DNA of 64,000 nt from Solirubrobacter deserti. Its GTDB lineage: Bacteria > Actinomycetota > Thermoleophilia > Solirubrobacterales > Solirubrobacteraceae. The translations under genes were made by a program, and so were the position numbers. Where the stretch lies: positions 62,001 through 126,000 of the forward strand of contig NZ_JAPCID010000013.1 of NCBI RefSeq assembly GCF_027587175.1. The letters run 5' to 3'. Below the pieces are notes generated by a model. It did no database searches and had not been told where the DNA came from. It saw only the letters and a list, made by a program, of their open reading frames with translations. Shown piece after piece: positions 1 to 8,817 of this stretch (position 1 is its first letter; each line of letters starts with the position of its first letter).

Positions 1-111
1 GTCTCCACGGCCGAGTCCAACGGCGCGCCGGACGACATCCTCGACGCGCTGCGCTCCATGAACAAGGACTCCTTCGACGGCCCGACGGCCGTCACCGAAG
101 CGCTCAGCTAG
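1..111 (+). CDS. DUF2795 family protein, C-terminal fragment
   Basis: The window opens inside a reading frame whose last 36 residues end at the TAG at 109-111. The visible part reads like the end of a DUF2795 domain: an 'NGAPDDILDALRSM' helix, a 'FDGPTAV' turn and a final 'EAL'. DUF2795 proteins are small, of unknown function and common in actinobacteria. The start lies outside the window, so length and partners cannot be given. The stop overlaps the stop of the convergent GH65 gene within a shared CTAG, so no terminator lies between them. The family call rests on a short fragment. Confidence 0.6.
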   Translation, partial: VSTAESNGAPDDILDALRSMNKDSFDGPTAVTEALS

Positions 112-2370
112 GTCCGGTTCCGCCGGGGCGGCTCGCGCCCCGGCGGCTGCGCCGGCGTCGGATGAATCGGCGCGTCGGGGATCTTCAGTTCGAGCCGGTC
201 GCGCACCGTGACGCGCTCGCCGTGGTGGACGAGCTCCAGCGGCTCGCCCTCGAGCAGCTCGTAGGCCGCCGTCTCGGCGATGCGCACGCGGATTAGCCGC
301 CCGCGGTGCTGGACGCGGAAGCTGATGCCCGTCAGGCGGGAAGGGCGGCGCGGCGCGAACGTCAGCTCGTCGCCGTGGTCGCGCAGGCCGCCGAAGCCGG
401 CGACCACGACCAGCCACGCGCCCGCCAGCGCGGCCAGGTGCACGCCCTCGCCGGTGTTGCCCGAATGGTCCTCGAGGTCGATCAGCGCGCACTCCTGCAG
501 ATAGGCGTACGCGAGGTCCAGGTGGCCGACCTCCGCCGCGACGATCCCCTGGATCGGCGCCGAGAGCGACGAGTCGCGGACGTTGATGCGCTCGTAGTAC
601 TCGAAGTCGCGCGCCTTCTGCTCGGGGCTGAAGTGGTCGCCGCAGACGTACAGCGCGTGCACGAGATCGGCCTGCTTGAGCACCTGCGCGCCGTACAGGC
701 GCACGTAGTGGTTGTGGTGCATGAGCGTGCGGTCGTGCTCGTCGAACGTCCACGGGCGCAGGTGCGTGAAGCCCTCGCTCTGCTGCGTGATCTGCAGCTC
801 GGCGTCGTAGGGCACGCGCATCGCCTCTGCCGCCTTGCGCCAGCCGGCGAGCTCGTCGTCGTCGACGCCGAGCGCGGCGGCGCGCGGGCGGTGCCGCACG
901 GCGGCGTCGGCGGCCGCGCGCAGGTTCCGGGCCGCCATCAGGTTCGTGTAGGTGTTGTTCTCGACCAGCGCCGTGTACTCGTCGGGCCCGGTCACGTTGC
1001 CGATGCGGAAGCTCCCGTCGCGGTCGTAGCGGCCGAGCGAGTGCCACAGCCGGGCCGTGCCGACGAGCAGGTCCAGCCCGGCCTCGCGCTCGAACGCCTC
1101 GTCGCCGGTGGCGGCGACGTAGCGGCGGACGGCGTCGGCCACGTCCGCGTTGATGTGGAACGCCGCCGTCCCCGCGGGCCAGTAGCCCGAGCACTCGTCG
1201 CCGGCGATCGTGCGCCACGGGAACGAGACGCCGTCCAGGTCGAGCTCTGCCGCCCGCTCGCGCGCGTGGTCGAGCGTGCTGTGGCGCCACAGCAGCGCGT
1301 CACGCGCGGTCTCGGGCGCGATCCGCGTGAGCACGGGCAGCGTGTAGCTGTCCATGTCCCACATCGTGTGGCCCGAGTAGCCGCCGGTGCCGGTCAGGCC
1401 CTTGGCCGGGATCGGCCGCCGCTCGGCCCGCGCACTCGCCTGGATGATGTGGAAGGCGGCGAAGCGCAGCGCCTGCTGGAGCTCGGGGTCGCCGTCGAGC
1501 TCGACGTCGGCGAGCTCCCACGCGCGGTCCAGGAACGCGCGCTGCGCGGCGGCGAGCTCGTCGAAGCGCGCCTGCGTGAGCGCCGCCTCGACCTGGTCGC
1601 GCAGCGCGCTCGGGCTGCGGGTGGCGGACCACCCGTAGGCGAGGTGCTTGTCGATGCGCAGCTGCTCGTTCGGCTGCAGGCGGGCGCTGAAGGTCACGCG
1701 GGCGAGGTCGGGCTCGGCGTCCGTGGCGACGTCCGCCTTGCCGTCGACCGTGTGGTGCATCGCCGCGGCCAGGCACACGCCGCTGCAGCGGGTGCGGTGC
1801 ACCAGCAGCGCGCGGACGCCCTCTGCGCGGTGGATCTCGCCCTGCAGCGCCGGATCGCCGGTGGCGAGCTCGGACTGGACGACGATCCGCGCCGGCCCGT
1901 CGATGGGCTCGACCTCGTAGCGGATCGCCGCGATCGCGCGCTGGGTGAGCGACACGAGCCGCGTCGAGCGCACCCGCACCGTCCGGCCCGCGGGCGAGCG
2001 CCACTCGACTTCGCGCCGCAGAACCCCGTCCCCGCAGGTCCAGCACGCGCTCGTGCCGCAGCACGGTGCCGTCGCGCACGTCGAACGGCTCGTCGTCGAC
2101 CAGGAGCCGGATGAGCTTGCCGTCGGTGGCGTCCACCAGCCGCTGATCGGCCTCGGGATAGCCGTAGGTGGGCTCGGCATAGTCGTGCTCTTCGGCCTCG
2201 AAGCAGCCGTTGAGGTAGCCGCCGGACGTGCCGCACGGCTCGCCCTCGTCGAGGTTGCCGCGCAGCCCCATGTGGCCGTTGGAGAGGGCGAAGACGGACT
2301 CCGCATGGGCGAGCGCATCCGGCTGCAGCGCGCGCTCGGGGACGGACCAGGGATCGACGTCGAAGCTCAC
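108..2370 (-). pseudogene. GH65 family glycoside phosphorylase/hydrolase, frameshifted
   Basis: The two halves of one glycoside hydrolase family 65 protein lie in different minus-strand frames. The N-terminal half starts at the ATG at 2370 and has the beta-sandwich start ('ESVFALSNGHMGLRGNLDE'). The C-terminal half runs to 108 and holds the (alpha/alpha)6 barrel, with 'KGLTGTGGYSGHTMWD' and the catalytic acid Glu in 'GPDEYTALVENNTYTN' (codon 978-980). The halves join if one C is removed from the four-C run at 2030-2033, giving 'LDLRDGVLRREVEW'. Family members are trehalose, maltose or kojibiose phosphorylases or hydrolases; the substrate cannot be read here. The rest of the frame is undamaged, so this is either a sequencing error or a very recent inactivation. 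Confidence 0.85.
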
Positions 2371-2444
2371 CGTCCAGGTCTTCCCTCGTCGCCCATGCGC
2401 CCCGCGCTACCCCATCACCTCCACCTGCAACGCTGTACCGACGC

Positions 2445-4709
2445 ATGCCTGACCGGATCACGTTCTCGCCCAAGGTCTTCATCCCGCTCACGCAGCTCTG
2501 CCGCGACGGGTGTTGGTACTGCACGTTCGCGCAGCCGCCGAAGAACCTGGCGGCGCCGTACATGTCGCCCGAGCAGGTGGTCGAAGTGGCGCTGCGCGGC
2601 GCGCAGGCAGGGTGCCACGAGGCGCTGTTCACGCTCGGGGAGGCGCCGGAGGCCCAGTACGCGGTCGCGCGCGAGTGGCTGGAGGGGAACGGCTACGCGA
2701 GCACGGTCGAGTATCTGGCGGCGATGTGCCGGCTCGTCGTGGAGGAGACCGGGCTGCTGCCCCACGCCAACGCGGGCGCGATCTCCCGCGAGGAGCTGGA
2801 GCTGCTGCAGGGCGTGAGCGTCTCGCAGGGGATGATGCTCGAGTCCTTGCGCGAGGACCTGCCGTGCCACCGCGGCGCGCCGGACAAGCACCCCGCGCGC
2901 CGGCTCGCGACGCTCGAGTGGGCGGGCGAGCTGAAAATCCCGTTCACCACGGGCATCCTCGTCGGGATCGGCGAGAACCGAGACGACCGCATCGATGCCC
3001 TGCAGGCCATTGCGGCCAGCCACGCGCGCCACGGCCACGTGCAGGAGGTGATCGTCCAGAACTTCCTGCCCAAGCCGGGGACCGCGATGCGCGATCACCC
3101 GCCGTGCCCGGAGGCCGACCACCTGGACGCGATCCGGCTCGCGCGCGAGATCCTCCCGCTCGACGTGCACGTGCAGGCCCCACCGAACCTGGCTTCGGAC
3201 CTGGGCGCGCTGCTGGACGCGGGCATCGACGACTGGGGCGGCGTGTCCCCGGTTACCCAGGACTTCGTCAACCCGGAGCGCCCGTGGCCGTCGCTCACCC
3301 GTCTGCGTGAGGCCACCGAAGCCGCGGGCAAGCAGCTCGCTCCGCGGCTCGCCGTCTATCCCGAGTTCATCGACTGGGTGCACCCCGACCTGCGGTTCGC
3401 GACGATCGACCGCGCCGACGCCGAGGGCCTCGGCCGCGACGACCCCGGCGCCGTGCTCCCGCAGCGCTTCGAGGACGTCGCGAACGTCGCCGACGGCGCC
3501 GAGGTCCAGCTCACCGGCCGCCGCTCGACCGCCTGGTACAGCGGCGCCGACGCCCAGCCGCGCGAGCTGCCGCTCACCGGCGAGCCGCGCGGCGCGATCC
3601 GCGAGGTGCTCGACGGCGCGCGCATGGGGCACGAGCTCGGCGTCGAGGAGATCGCGACGCTGTTCAGCGCGCGCGGGACCGACGTCGGCGCGGTGGCGCA
3701 GTACGCCGACGAGCTGCGGCGCGACGCCGTGGGGGACACCGTCACGTTCGTCCGCACCCGCAACATCAACTACACGAACCTCTGCACCTTCAAGTGCAAG
3801 TTCTGCGCGTTCGCCAAGGGCCCGCTGTCGCTGAACCTGCGCGGCAAGCCGTACCTGCTGACGATGGAGGAGATCGCCGGCCGCGCGCGCGAGGCGTGGG
3901 ACGCGGGCGCCACCGAGGTCTGCCTGCAGGGCGGCATCCACCCGACCTTCGACGGCGACTACTACTGGCAGGTCGCGCGCGCTGTCCGCGCCGAGGTGCC
4001 CGAGATCCACGTGCACGGCTTCACCGCGCTGGAGGTCACCGAGGGCGCCCGCCGGCTGCGCGAGCCGCTCGAGGACTATCTGCGCCGGATGAAGGACGCG
4101 GGCCTGGCCTCGCTGCCCGGCACCGCCGCGGAGATCCTCGACGACCCGATCCGCGAGATCCTGTGCCCGGACAAGATCGACACCGGCGAGTGGCTCGAAG
4201 CGCACCGCATCGCCCACTCCGTGGGCCTGCGCTCGAACGTCACGATCATGTTCGGCGCCGTCGAGTCACCTGTGAGCTGGGCCCGCCACATCGTCCGCAC
4301 GCGCGAGCTGCAGAAGGAGACGGGCGGCTTCACGGAGTTCGTCCCGCTGCCGTTCGTGCACATGGCGTCGCCGATCTACCTCAAGCGCAACGCCCGCCGC
4401 GGCCCGACGTTCCGCGAGACGCTGCTCATGCACGCCGTCGGCCGCATCGCCTATCACGGCTGGATCGACAACATCCAGGCGTCGTGGGTGAAGATCGGCA
4501 TGGGCGGCCTGCGGCAGCTGCTCCAGGCGGGCGTCAACGACGCGGGCGGGACGCTCATGAACGAGAACATCTCGCGCGCGGCGGGCGCTTCGCACGGCCA
4601 GTCGCTGGACGAGCTCGCGTTGGCGGAGCTGACCGGCGCGCTCGGCCGCCCGCTCGAGCAGCGGACGACGCTGTACGGCCGTGTGGAGGTCGCCGTCCAA
4701 ACGGGGTAG
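2445..4709 (+). CDS. fbiC: FO synthase, fused CofG-CofH radical SAM enzyme (FbiC)
   Basis: This 754-residue protein makes the deazaflavin 7,8-didemethyl-8-hydroxy-5-deazariboflavin (FO), the chromophore of coenzyme F420, from a pyrimidine precursor and tyrosine. It has two radical SAM domains. The N-terminal CofG-like half has cluster cysteines C19, C23 and C26 ('CRDGCWYC'). The C-terminal CofH-like half has C447, C451 and C454 ('CTFKCKFC'). The length fits actinobacterial FbiC; archaea and cyanobacteria use two separate proteins. The ATG start puts the first cluster motif at the usual distance from the N-terminus. A flavin-binding protein gene follows after 9 bp on the same strand. No other F420 gene is visible nearby. 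Confidence 0.95.
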   Translation: MPDRITFSPKVFIPLTQLCRDGCWYCTFAQPPKNLAAPYMSPEQVVEVALRGAQAGCHEALFTLGEAPEAQYAVAREWLEGNGYASTVEYLAAMCRLVVEETGLLPHANAGAISREELELLQGVSVSQGMMLESLREDLPCHRGAPDKHPARRLATLEWAGELKIPFTTGILVGIGENRDDRIDALQAIAASHARHGHVQEVIVQNFLPKPGTAMRDHPPCPEADHLDAIRLAREILPLDVHVQAPPNLASDLGALLDAGIDDWGGVSPVTQDFVNPERPWPSLTRLREATEAAGKQLAPRLAVYPEFIDWVHPDLRFATIDRADAEGLGRDDPGAVLPQRFEDVANVADGAEVQLTGRRSTAWYSGADAQPRELPLTGEPRGAIREVLDGARMGHELGVEEIATLFSARGTDVGAVAQYADELRRDAVGDTVTFVRTRNINYTNLCTFKCKFCAFAKGPLSLNLRGKPYLLTMEEIAGRAREAWDAGATEVCLQGGIHPTFDGDYYWQVARAVRAEVPEIHVHGFTALEVTEGARRLREPLEDYLRRMKDAGLASLPGTAAEILDDPIREILCPDKIDTGEWLEAHRIAHSVGLRSNVTIMFGAVESPVSWARHIVRTRELQKETGGFTEFVPLPFVHMASPIYLKRNARRGPTFRETLLMHAVGRIAYHGWIDNIQASWVKIGMGGLRQLLQAGVNDAGGTLMNENISRAAGASHGQSLDELALAELTGALGRPLEQRTTLYGRVEVAVQTG

Positions 4710-4718
4710 CGGTCCTCC

Positions 4719-5294
4719 ATGCGCATCAAGAATGCGTTCCGGGTGGCGGACGTGACCGCGGCGCGCGAGATCGTCCGCGCGCACGCGCTCGGGACGTTCG
4801 TCACCCCCGACCTGCAGATCACGCGCATGCCGTGCCTGCTGGAGGAGGAGCTCACGATCGTGAGCCACGTCGCGCACGCCGACCCGTTCTGCGCGGCGCT
4901 CGGCGGTCCCCTGCTCGCGATCTTCAGCGGCCCGCAGGGCTACATCTCCGCGAGCTGGTACGAGCAGGACACGATCCCGACCTGGAACAACGTGACGGTC
5001 TATGTGCGCGGCACGGCGGAATGCTTCGACGACGCGCTGCCCACCCTCCGGCGCACGGTCGACCACTTCGAGGCCGCGGTGCAGCGGCCGTGGTCGCTCG
5101 ATCGGCTGGAGGACGGCGGGCGCGCGATGGCGGACAAGGTGACCGCGTTCCGGCTGCGGCCCGAGGCGTGGTGGGCGGAGGCTAAGCTCTCGCAGGACAA
5201 GCCGGCCGACGAGCGGGCGCGGCTGATCGCGGCGCTCCAGGCGCCCGGCCCGTATCAGGACGCGGCGCTGGCCGAAGCGATGCGTCAGGCCTGA
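4719..5294 (+). CDS. PaiB-like FMN-binding protein
   Basis: A 191-residue protein of the PaiB/FMN-binding split-barrel family. It opens 'MRIKNAFRVAD', carries 'FSGPQGYISASWYEQDTIPTWNNV' split over the flavin-site strands, and ends with the family's 'KLSQDKPADERARLIAAL' segment. Members bind FMN; some, such as Bacillus PaiB, were described as negative regulators of sporulation and protease genes, but many are probably flavin enzymes. It starts 9 bp after fbiC and is probably co-transcribed with it, which suggests flavin or deazaflavin metabolism by inference only. Its last 10 bases overlap the end of the convergent MFS gene. Confidence 0.8.
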   Translation: MRIKNAFRVADVTAAREIVRAHALGTFVTPDLQITRMPCLLEEELTIVSHVAHADPFCAALGGPLLAIFSGPQGYISASWYEQDTIPTWNNVTVYVRGTAECFDDALPTLRRTVDHFEAAVQRPWSLDRLEDGGRAMADKVTAFRLRPEAWWAEAKLSQDKPADERARLIAALQAPGPYQDAALAEAMRQA

Positions 5295-6592
5295 AGCGGC
5301 CGCCCGCGGGTCTCCGCGCCGAACGACGCGACGGCCGCGGCGAGCAGGAACGCCGTGCCGAAGATCGCCAGCGCGCCGCCGAGTGAGCCCGCGATGATCG
5401 TCGCGCCCAGCAGCGTGACCGCGGTCGCCGCGATCCGGGCCATCGCGCTCGCCCAGCCCATGCCGGTCGTGCGCACCAGCGTCGGGTAGGACTCGGGCGT
5501 GAACGCGTACAGCGCGGCCCACGCGCCGAGCGCGAAGAAGCTCATCAGGCACGCAGCGGCCACGATCGCGAAGGTCGAGTCGACGACCGCGAACAGCAGC
5601 GTGAAGACGCCGCTTGCGGCCAGGAACACGACCAGCGTCGGTCGCCGGCCCCAGCGCTCCACCAGCCAGGCGGCGGTCAGGTAGCCCGGGACCTGGGCCA
5701 GCGCGAGGATCACGGAGTACTCGTAGGAGCGCACGAAGGAGAAGCCGCGCTCGACGAAGATCGTCGGCAGGTAGACGAACAGCCCGTAGTAGGCGAGGCC
5801 GATCAGCAGCCAGCAGCCCCAGTGCACGAAGGTGGCGCGGCGCAGCGCGGGCACGAACAGCGCGCTCACGCCCACCGAAGCCGTCGGCGCCGGCGCCTCC
5901 AGCGGCGGCACCTCGAACGCCACACCGTTCTCGCGCGCGACCCGCGCCAGCACGTCCCGCGCCTCCTCCGGCCGCCCGGCCGCGACCAGGTAGCGCGGCG
6001 ACTCGGGCACGCGCGAGCGGATCCACAGCACGAGGAAGGCGGCGATCCCGGAGAGCGCGAGCAGCGGCCGCCAGCCGTGGTCAGGCACGAGCAGGTAGGC
6101 GGCGATCGCGACCGCCAGCGTGCCGATCGCCCAGAAGCTCTCGAGCAGCACGAGGTAGCGCCCGCGGTTGCGTCGCGGCAGGAACTCGCTCATCAGCGAG
6201 AAGTCGAGCGGGAGTGCGCCGCCGAGCCCGAATCCGGCCGCCAGCCGTGCCGCGATCAGCCACTCCGCCGAAGGCGCGAACGCCGACGCCGTCCCGAACA
6301 CCGCGAACACCAGCACGGTGAGCTGGAAGCCGCGGCGGCGGCCGATCCGGTCCGCGATCGTCCCCCAGAACGTCGCGCCCAGCAGCATCCCGACGAACGC
6401 GGCAGCGGCGACGTAGCCCGCCTCGGTCGCGTCGAGCCCGAAGTCCTCGCGGACGCCGGGCAGCGCGAAGCCGATCGCGAGCAGCTCCGCGGCGTCCGCC
6501 GCCCACGTCACCCCGCACGCGAGCAGCAGACGGCGCTGGAAGCGGCCGAAGCCGATCCGGTCCACGACCTCTTCGACTCCGGCCGACCCCAA
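5285..6592 (-). CDS. MFS transporter, metabolite:H+ symporter type
   Basis: A 435-residue, 12-helix major facilitator. The N-terminus 'VVDRIGFGRFQRRLLLACG' followed by 'WAADAAELLAIGFALPG' is typical of the SV2-like/aromatic acid:H+ symporter branch. The loop 2-3 signature is 'GTIADRIGRRRGF', and its counterpart in the second half is 'WLVERWGRRPTL'. The substrate cannot be read from sequence; sugars, aromatic acids and other organic anions are known in this branch. The gene diverges from the histidine kinase at 6770 with 177 bp between them, which must hold both promoters. It ends convergent with, and overlapping by 10 bp, the PaiB-like gene. Confidence 0.85.
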   Translation of the reverse strand: MGSAGVEEVVDRIGFGRFQRRLLLACGVTWAADAAELLAIGFALPGVREDFGLDATEAGYVAAAAFVGMLLGATFWGTIADRIGRRRGFQLTVLVFAVFGTASAFAPSAEWLIAARLAAGFGLGGALPLDFSLMSEFLPRRNRGRYLVLLESFWAIGTLAVAIAAYLLVPDHGWRPLLALSGIAAFLVLWIRSRVPESPRYLVAAGRPEEARDVLARVARENGVAFEVPPLEAPAPTASVGVSALFVPALRRATFVHWGCWLLIGLAYYGLFVYLPTIFVERGFSFVRSYEYSVILALAQVPGYLTAAWLVERWGRRPTLVVFLAASGVFTLLFAVVDSTFAIVAAACLMSFFALGAWAALYAFTPESYPTLVRTTGMGWASAMARIAATAVTLLGATIIAGSLGGALAIFGTAFLLAAAVASFGAETRGRPLQA

Positions 6593-6769
6593 GGGCGGCG
6601 AACTACAGCAGACCGGTCAAGAGCAGGTCGGCGGCATGAGCGGTCTTCTAAACGCAGCACGGGCCTTGCCTCCCAAGGCGAGATGTTCGGAGGGTGGACA
6701 TGCGTACTGAGCCGTTCTCACCCCCGAAACCGGCGTGAACCGTTGCGCAGATATCGTCATCGGGCCCCG

Positions 6770-8314
6770 ATGGACGAGTCCTCGCCGCCCTCAGAGCTCC
6801 AGCTCGGAGATTCCTTCGCCCGCATCCTCACGGAGACGACCCAGTCGCTGGTCTGCGTGATGGACCGCGAGGGCCGGATCCTGCTCTTCAACGAGGCGTG
6901 CGAGCGCGCCACGGGCTACTCCCGTAACGAGGTGCTGGGCCGTCTCGCGCAGGACTTCGTGATCCCGTCCGAGGAGCGCGAGGCGTTCAGCGACTTCCTC
7001 GCCTTCGTCTGGCGCACGGGGACGTCGAGCCCGCAGGTCGGCCACTGGCGGACCAAGGACGGCGGCCGGCGGCTGATCGCGTGGTCGAACCAGGTGATGG
7101 ACGGCACGGGCCTGATCACCACCGGCATCGATCTCACCGACCGCGAGTCCAACCGCGACAGCGCGCTCGAGGGCGACCCGGAGGCCAAGCTGATCGAGGT
7201 CAGCCGCGTCGCCAACGAGCACAAGGCGCTGCGCCGCGTGGCCACGCTGGTCGCGTCCGAGGCCACGCCGGAGCGGATCTTCGTCAGCGTGAGCGCGGAG
7301 GTCGCGCGCGTGCTGCAGGTCAACGCCACCGCGGTCGTGCGCTACGTCGGCGACGGCACGGCCGAGATGGTCGGCCGTCACAACCGCGACAGCGCGGACG
7401 TGCTGCCGCTCGGCACCAAGCTCCCGCTCGACGACGGTTCCGCGCTCGCGCAGGTCGCGCGCACGTCCGCGCCCGCGCGCATCGACGATTGGGGCGGCAG
7501 CAGCGCCGCGGAGCGTTTCCGCTACGGCTACCGCTCGACGGCCGCGGCCCCGATCGTCGTGAGCGGTGTGCTGTGGGGCGCCGTCGCGATCGCCAGCGAG
7601 CAGGTGCTCCCGCCCGACACCGAGAACCGCCTCGGCGACTTCGCCGAGCTCGTCTCGCTCGCCGTCGCGTCCGCCCAGGCGCGCAGCGACCTGATCGCCT
7701 CCCGCGCCCGCCTGGTCAAGGCCGGCGACGACCAGCGGCGCAAGCTGGAGCGCAACCTGCACGACGGTGCGCAGTCGCGGCTGGTGAGCGTCGCCCTCCA
7801 GCTGCGCACGGCGCGCGCGGTGCTGGAGCGGCGTCCCGAGATGGTGCCCGGCCTGCTCGAGGAGGCCGCGAAGGAGCTCGACGCCGGCCTGGCCGAGCTG
7901 CGCGAGATCGCCCGCGGCCTGCACCCGGCCCTGCTCGTCGATCACGGCCTCGCCCGCGCGCTCGAGGCGCTCGTCGAGCGGTTGGAGCTGCCCGTCACGC
8001 TCGACGTCCCGGACGAGCGCCTGCCCGAGACGATCGAAGCCACCGCGTACTACATCGCGTCCGAGGCGCTGACCAACGTCGCCAAGCACGCGCACGCGTC
8101 CACCGCCTCCGTCACGATCGTCCAGGACGGCGGCGTCGTCCGCTGCTCGATCTCCGACGACGGGCGCGGCGGCGCCGACCCCGCCGGTGGCACCGGACTG
8201 CTCGGCCTGCGCGACCGCGCGGAGGCGCTCGGCGGCACGCTGAGCTTCGTCAGCCCGCCGGGACGAGGCACGACGATCGTGGCGGCCTTGCCGCTATCGT
8301 CGGCCACCCTGTGA
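6770..8314 (+). CDS. PAS-GAF sensor histidine kinase, NarL/DesK type
   Basis: A 514-residue cytosolic sensor kinase with no membrane segment. It has a PAS domain (about 20-135; 'SLVCVMDREGRILLFNEACE'), a GAF domain (about 165-305), a HisKA_3 dimerization domain with the phospho-acceptor H331 in 'ERNLHDGAQSRL', and an HATPase_c domain ('EALTNVAKHAHAS', 'DDGRGG', 'GTGLLGLRDR'). The ATG at 6770 lies just before the PAS domain; the open frame upstream reads through the promoter side and has no domain content. The stop overlaps the heme oxygenase start (GTGA), making this the first gene of the light-signalling operon. HisKA_3 kinases usually partner LuxR-type regulators, and none is adjacent. Confidence 0.9.
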   Translation: MDESSPPSELQLGDSFARILTETTQSLVCVMDREGRILLFNEACERATGYSRNEVLGRLAQDFVIPSEEREAFSDFLAFVWRTGTSSPQVGHWRTKDGGRRLIAWSNQVMDGTGLITTGIDLTDRESNRDSALEGDPEAKLIEVSRVANEHKALRRVATLVASEATPERIFVSVSAEVARVLQVNATAVVRYVGDGTAEMVGRHNRDSADVLPLGTKLPLDDGSALAQVARTSAPARIDDWGGSSAAERFRYGYRSTAAAPIVVSGVLWGAVAIASEQVLPPDTENRLGDFAELVSLAVASAQARSDLIASRARLVKAGDDQRRKLERNLHDGAQSRLVSVALQLRTARAVLERRPEMVPGLLEEAAKELDAGLAELREIARGLHPALLVDHGLARALEALVERLELPVTLDVPDERLPETIEATAYYIASEALTNVAKHAHASTASVTIVQDGGVVRCSISDDGRGGADPAGGTGLLGLRDRAEALGGTLSFVSPPGRGTTIVAALPLSSATL

Positions 8315-8817
8315 CCTCGGCCATGGAGGAGCTGAAGGTGGCGACCGCCGCGCACCACGAGCGGCTCGAGCGCCGCGTGGACGTTGCGCGCCACCTGCGG
8401 TCGCGCACGGCCTACCGCGCTTTGCTGGAGCGCTTCTACGGCTTCCACCGGCCGATCGAGGAGACGCTGGCGCCGTTCGCCGGCCCGTTCACGCCGCGCC
8501 ATCCGCTGCTCGCGCGCGACATCGCCGCGCTCGGCGGCGATGTCGCGAAGCTGCCAACTGCGACCCGGCTGCCGCGCGTCGGCTCGCTGCACGACGCGCT
8601 CGGCGTGCTCTATGTGCTCGAGGGCTCCGCGCTCGGCGGCGCCGTGATCGGCCGCATGGTCGACCAGCGGCTCGGGCTGCGCAGCGCGTTCTTCGCCCGC
8701 CGCGGGATCGCGCCGCGCTGGCGCGCGTTCGGCGCGCATGTCGAGCGCCACGCGCCGGTCCCACCCACGGCCGCGATCGCGACCTTCGAGGACATGGAGG
8801 CCTGGTTGTGTCGGTGA
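8311..8817 (+). CDS. bphO: Biliverdin-producing heme oxygenase (BphO-like)
   Basis: A protein of about 168 residues of the bacterial heme oxygenase family, which opens heme to biliverdin, CO and iron. The N-terminal helix has 'ELKVATAAHHERLE', with H16 aligning to the proximal heme ligand. The distal helix is 'LGVLYVLEGSALGGAVIG', carrying the glycine-rich kink. The GTG at 8311 overlaps the kinase stop; an ATG at 8323 is an equally possible start. The next gene is a bacteriophytochrome whose start lies inside the last 10 bases of this one, so it almost certainly supplies biliverdin to that photoreceptor. The pairing is a well-known bphO-bphP arrangement. Confidence 0.9.
   Translation: MTSAMEELKVATAAHHERLERRVDVARHLRSRTAYRALLERFYGFHRPIEETLAPFAGPFTPRHPLLARDIAALGGDVAKLPTATRLPRVGSLHDALGVLYVLEGSALGGAVIGRMVDQRLGLRSAFFARRGIAPRWRAFGAHVERHAPVPPTAAIATFEDMEAWLCR

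Noticed and set aside
5822-6769. Upstream extension of the PAS-GAF kinase
   Set aside because: It lies antisense to the MFS gene and has no recognisable domain; the PAS domain begins right after the ATG at 6770.
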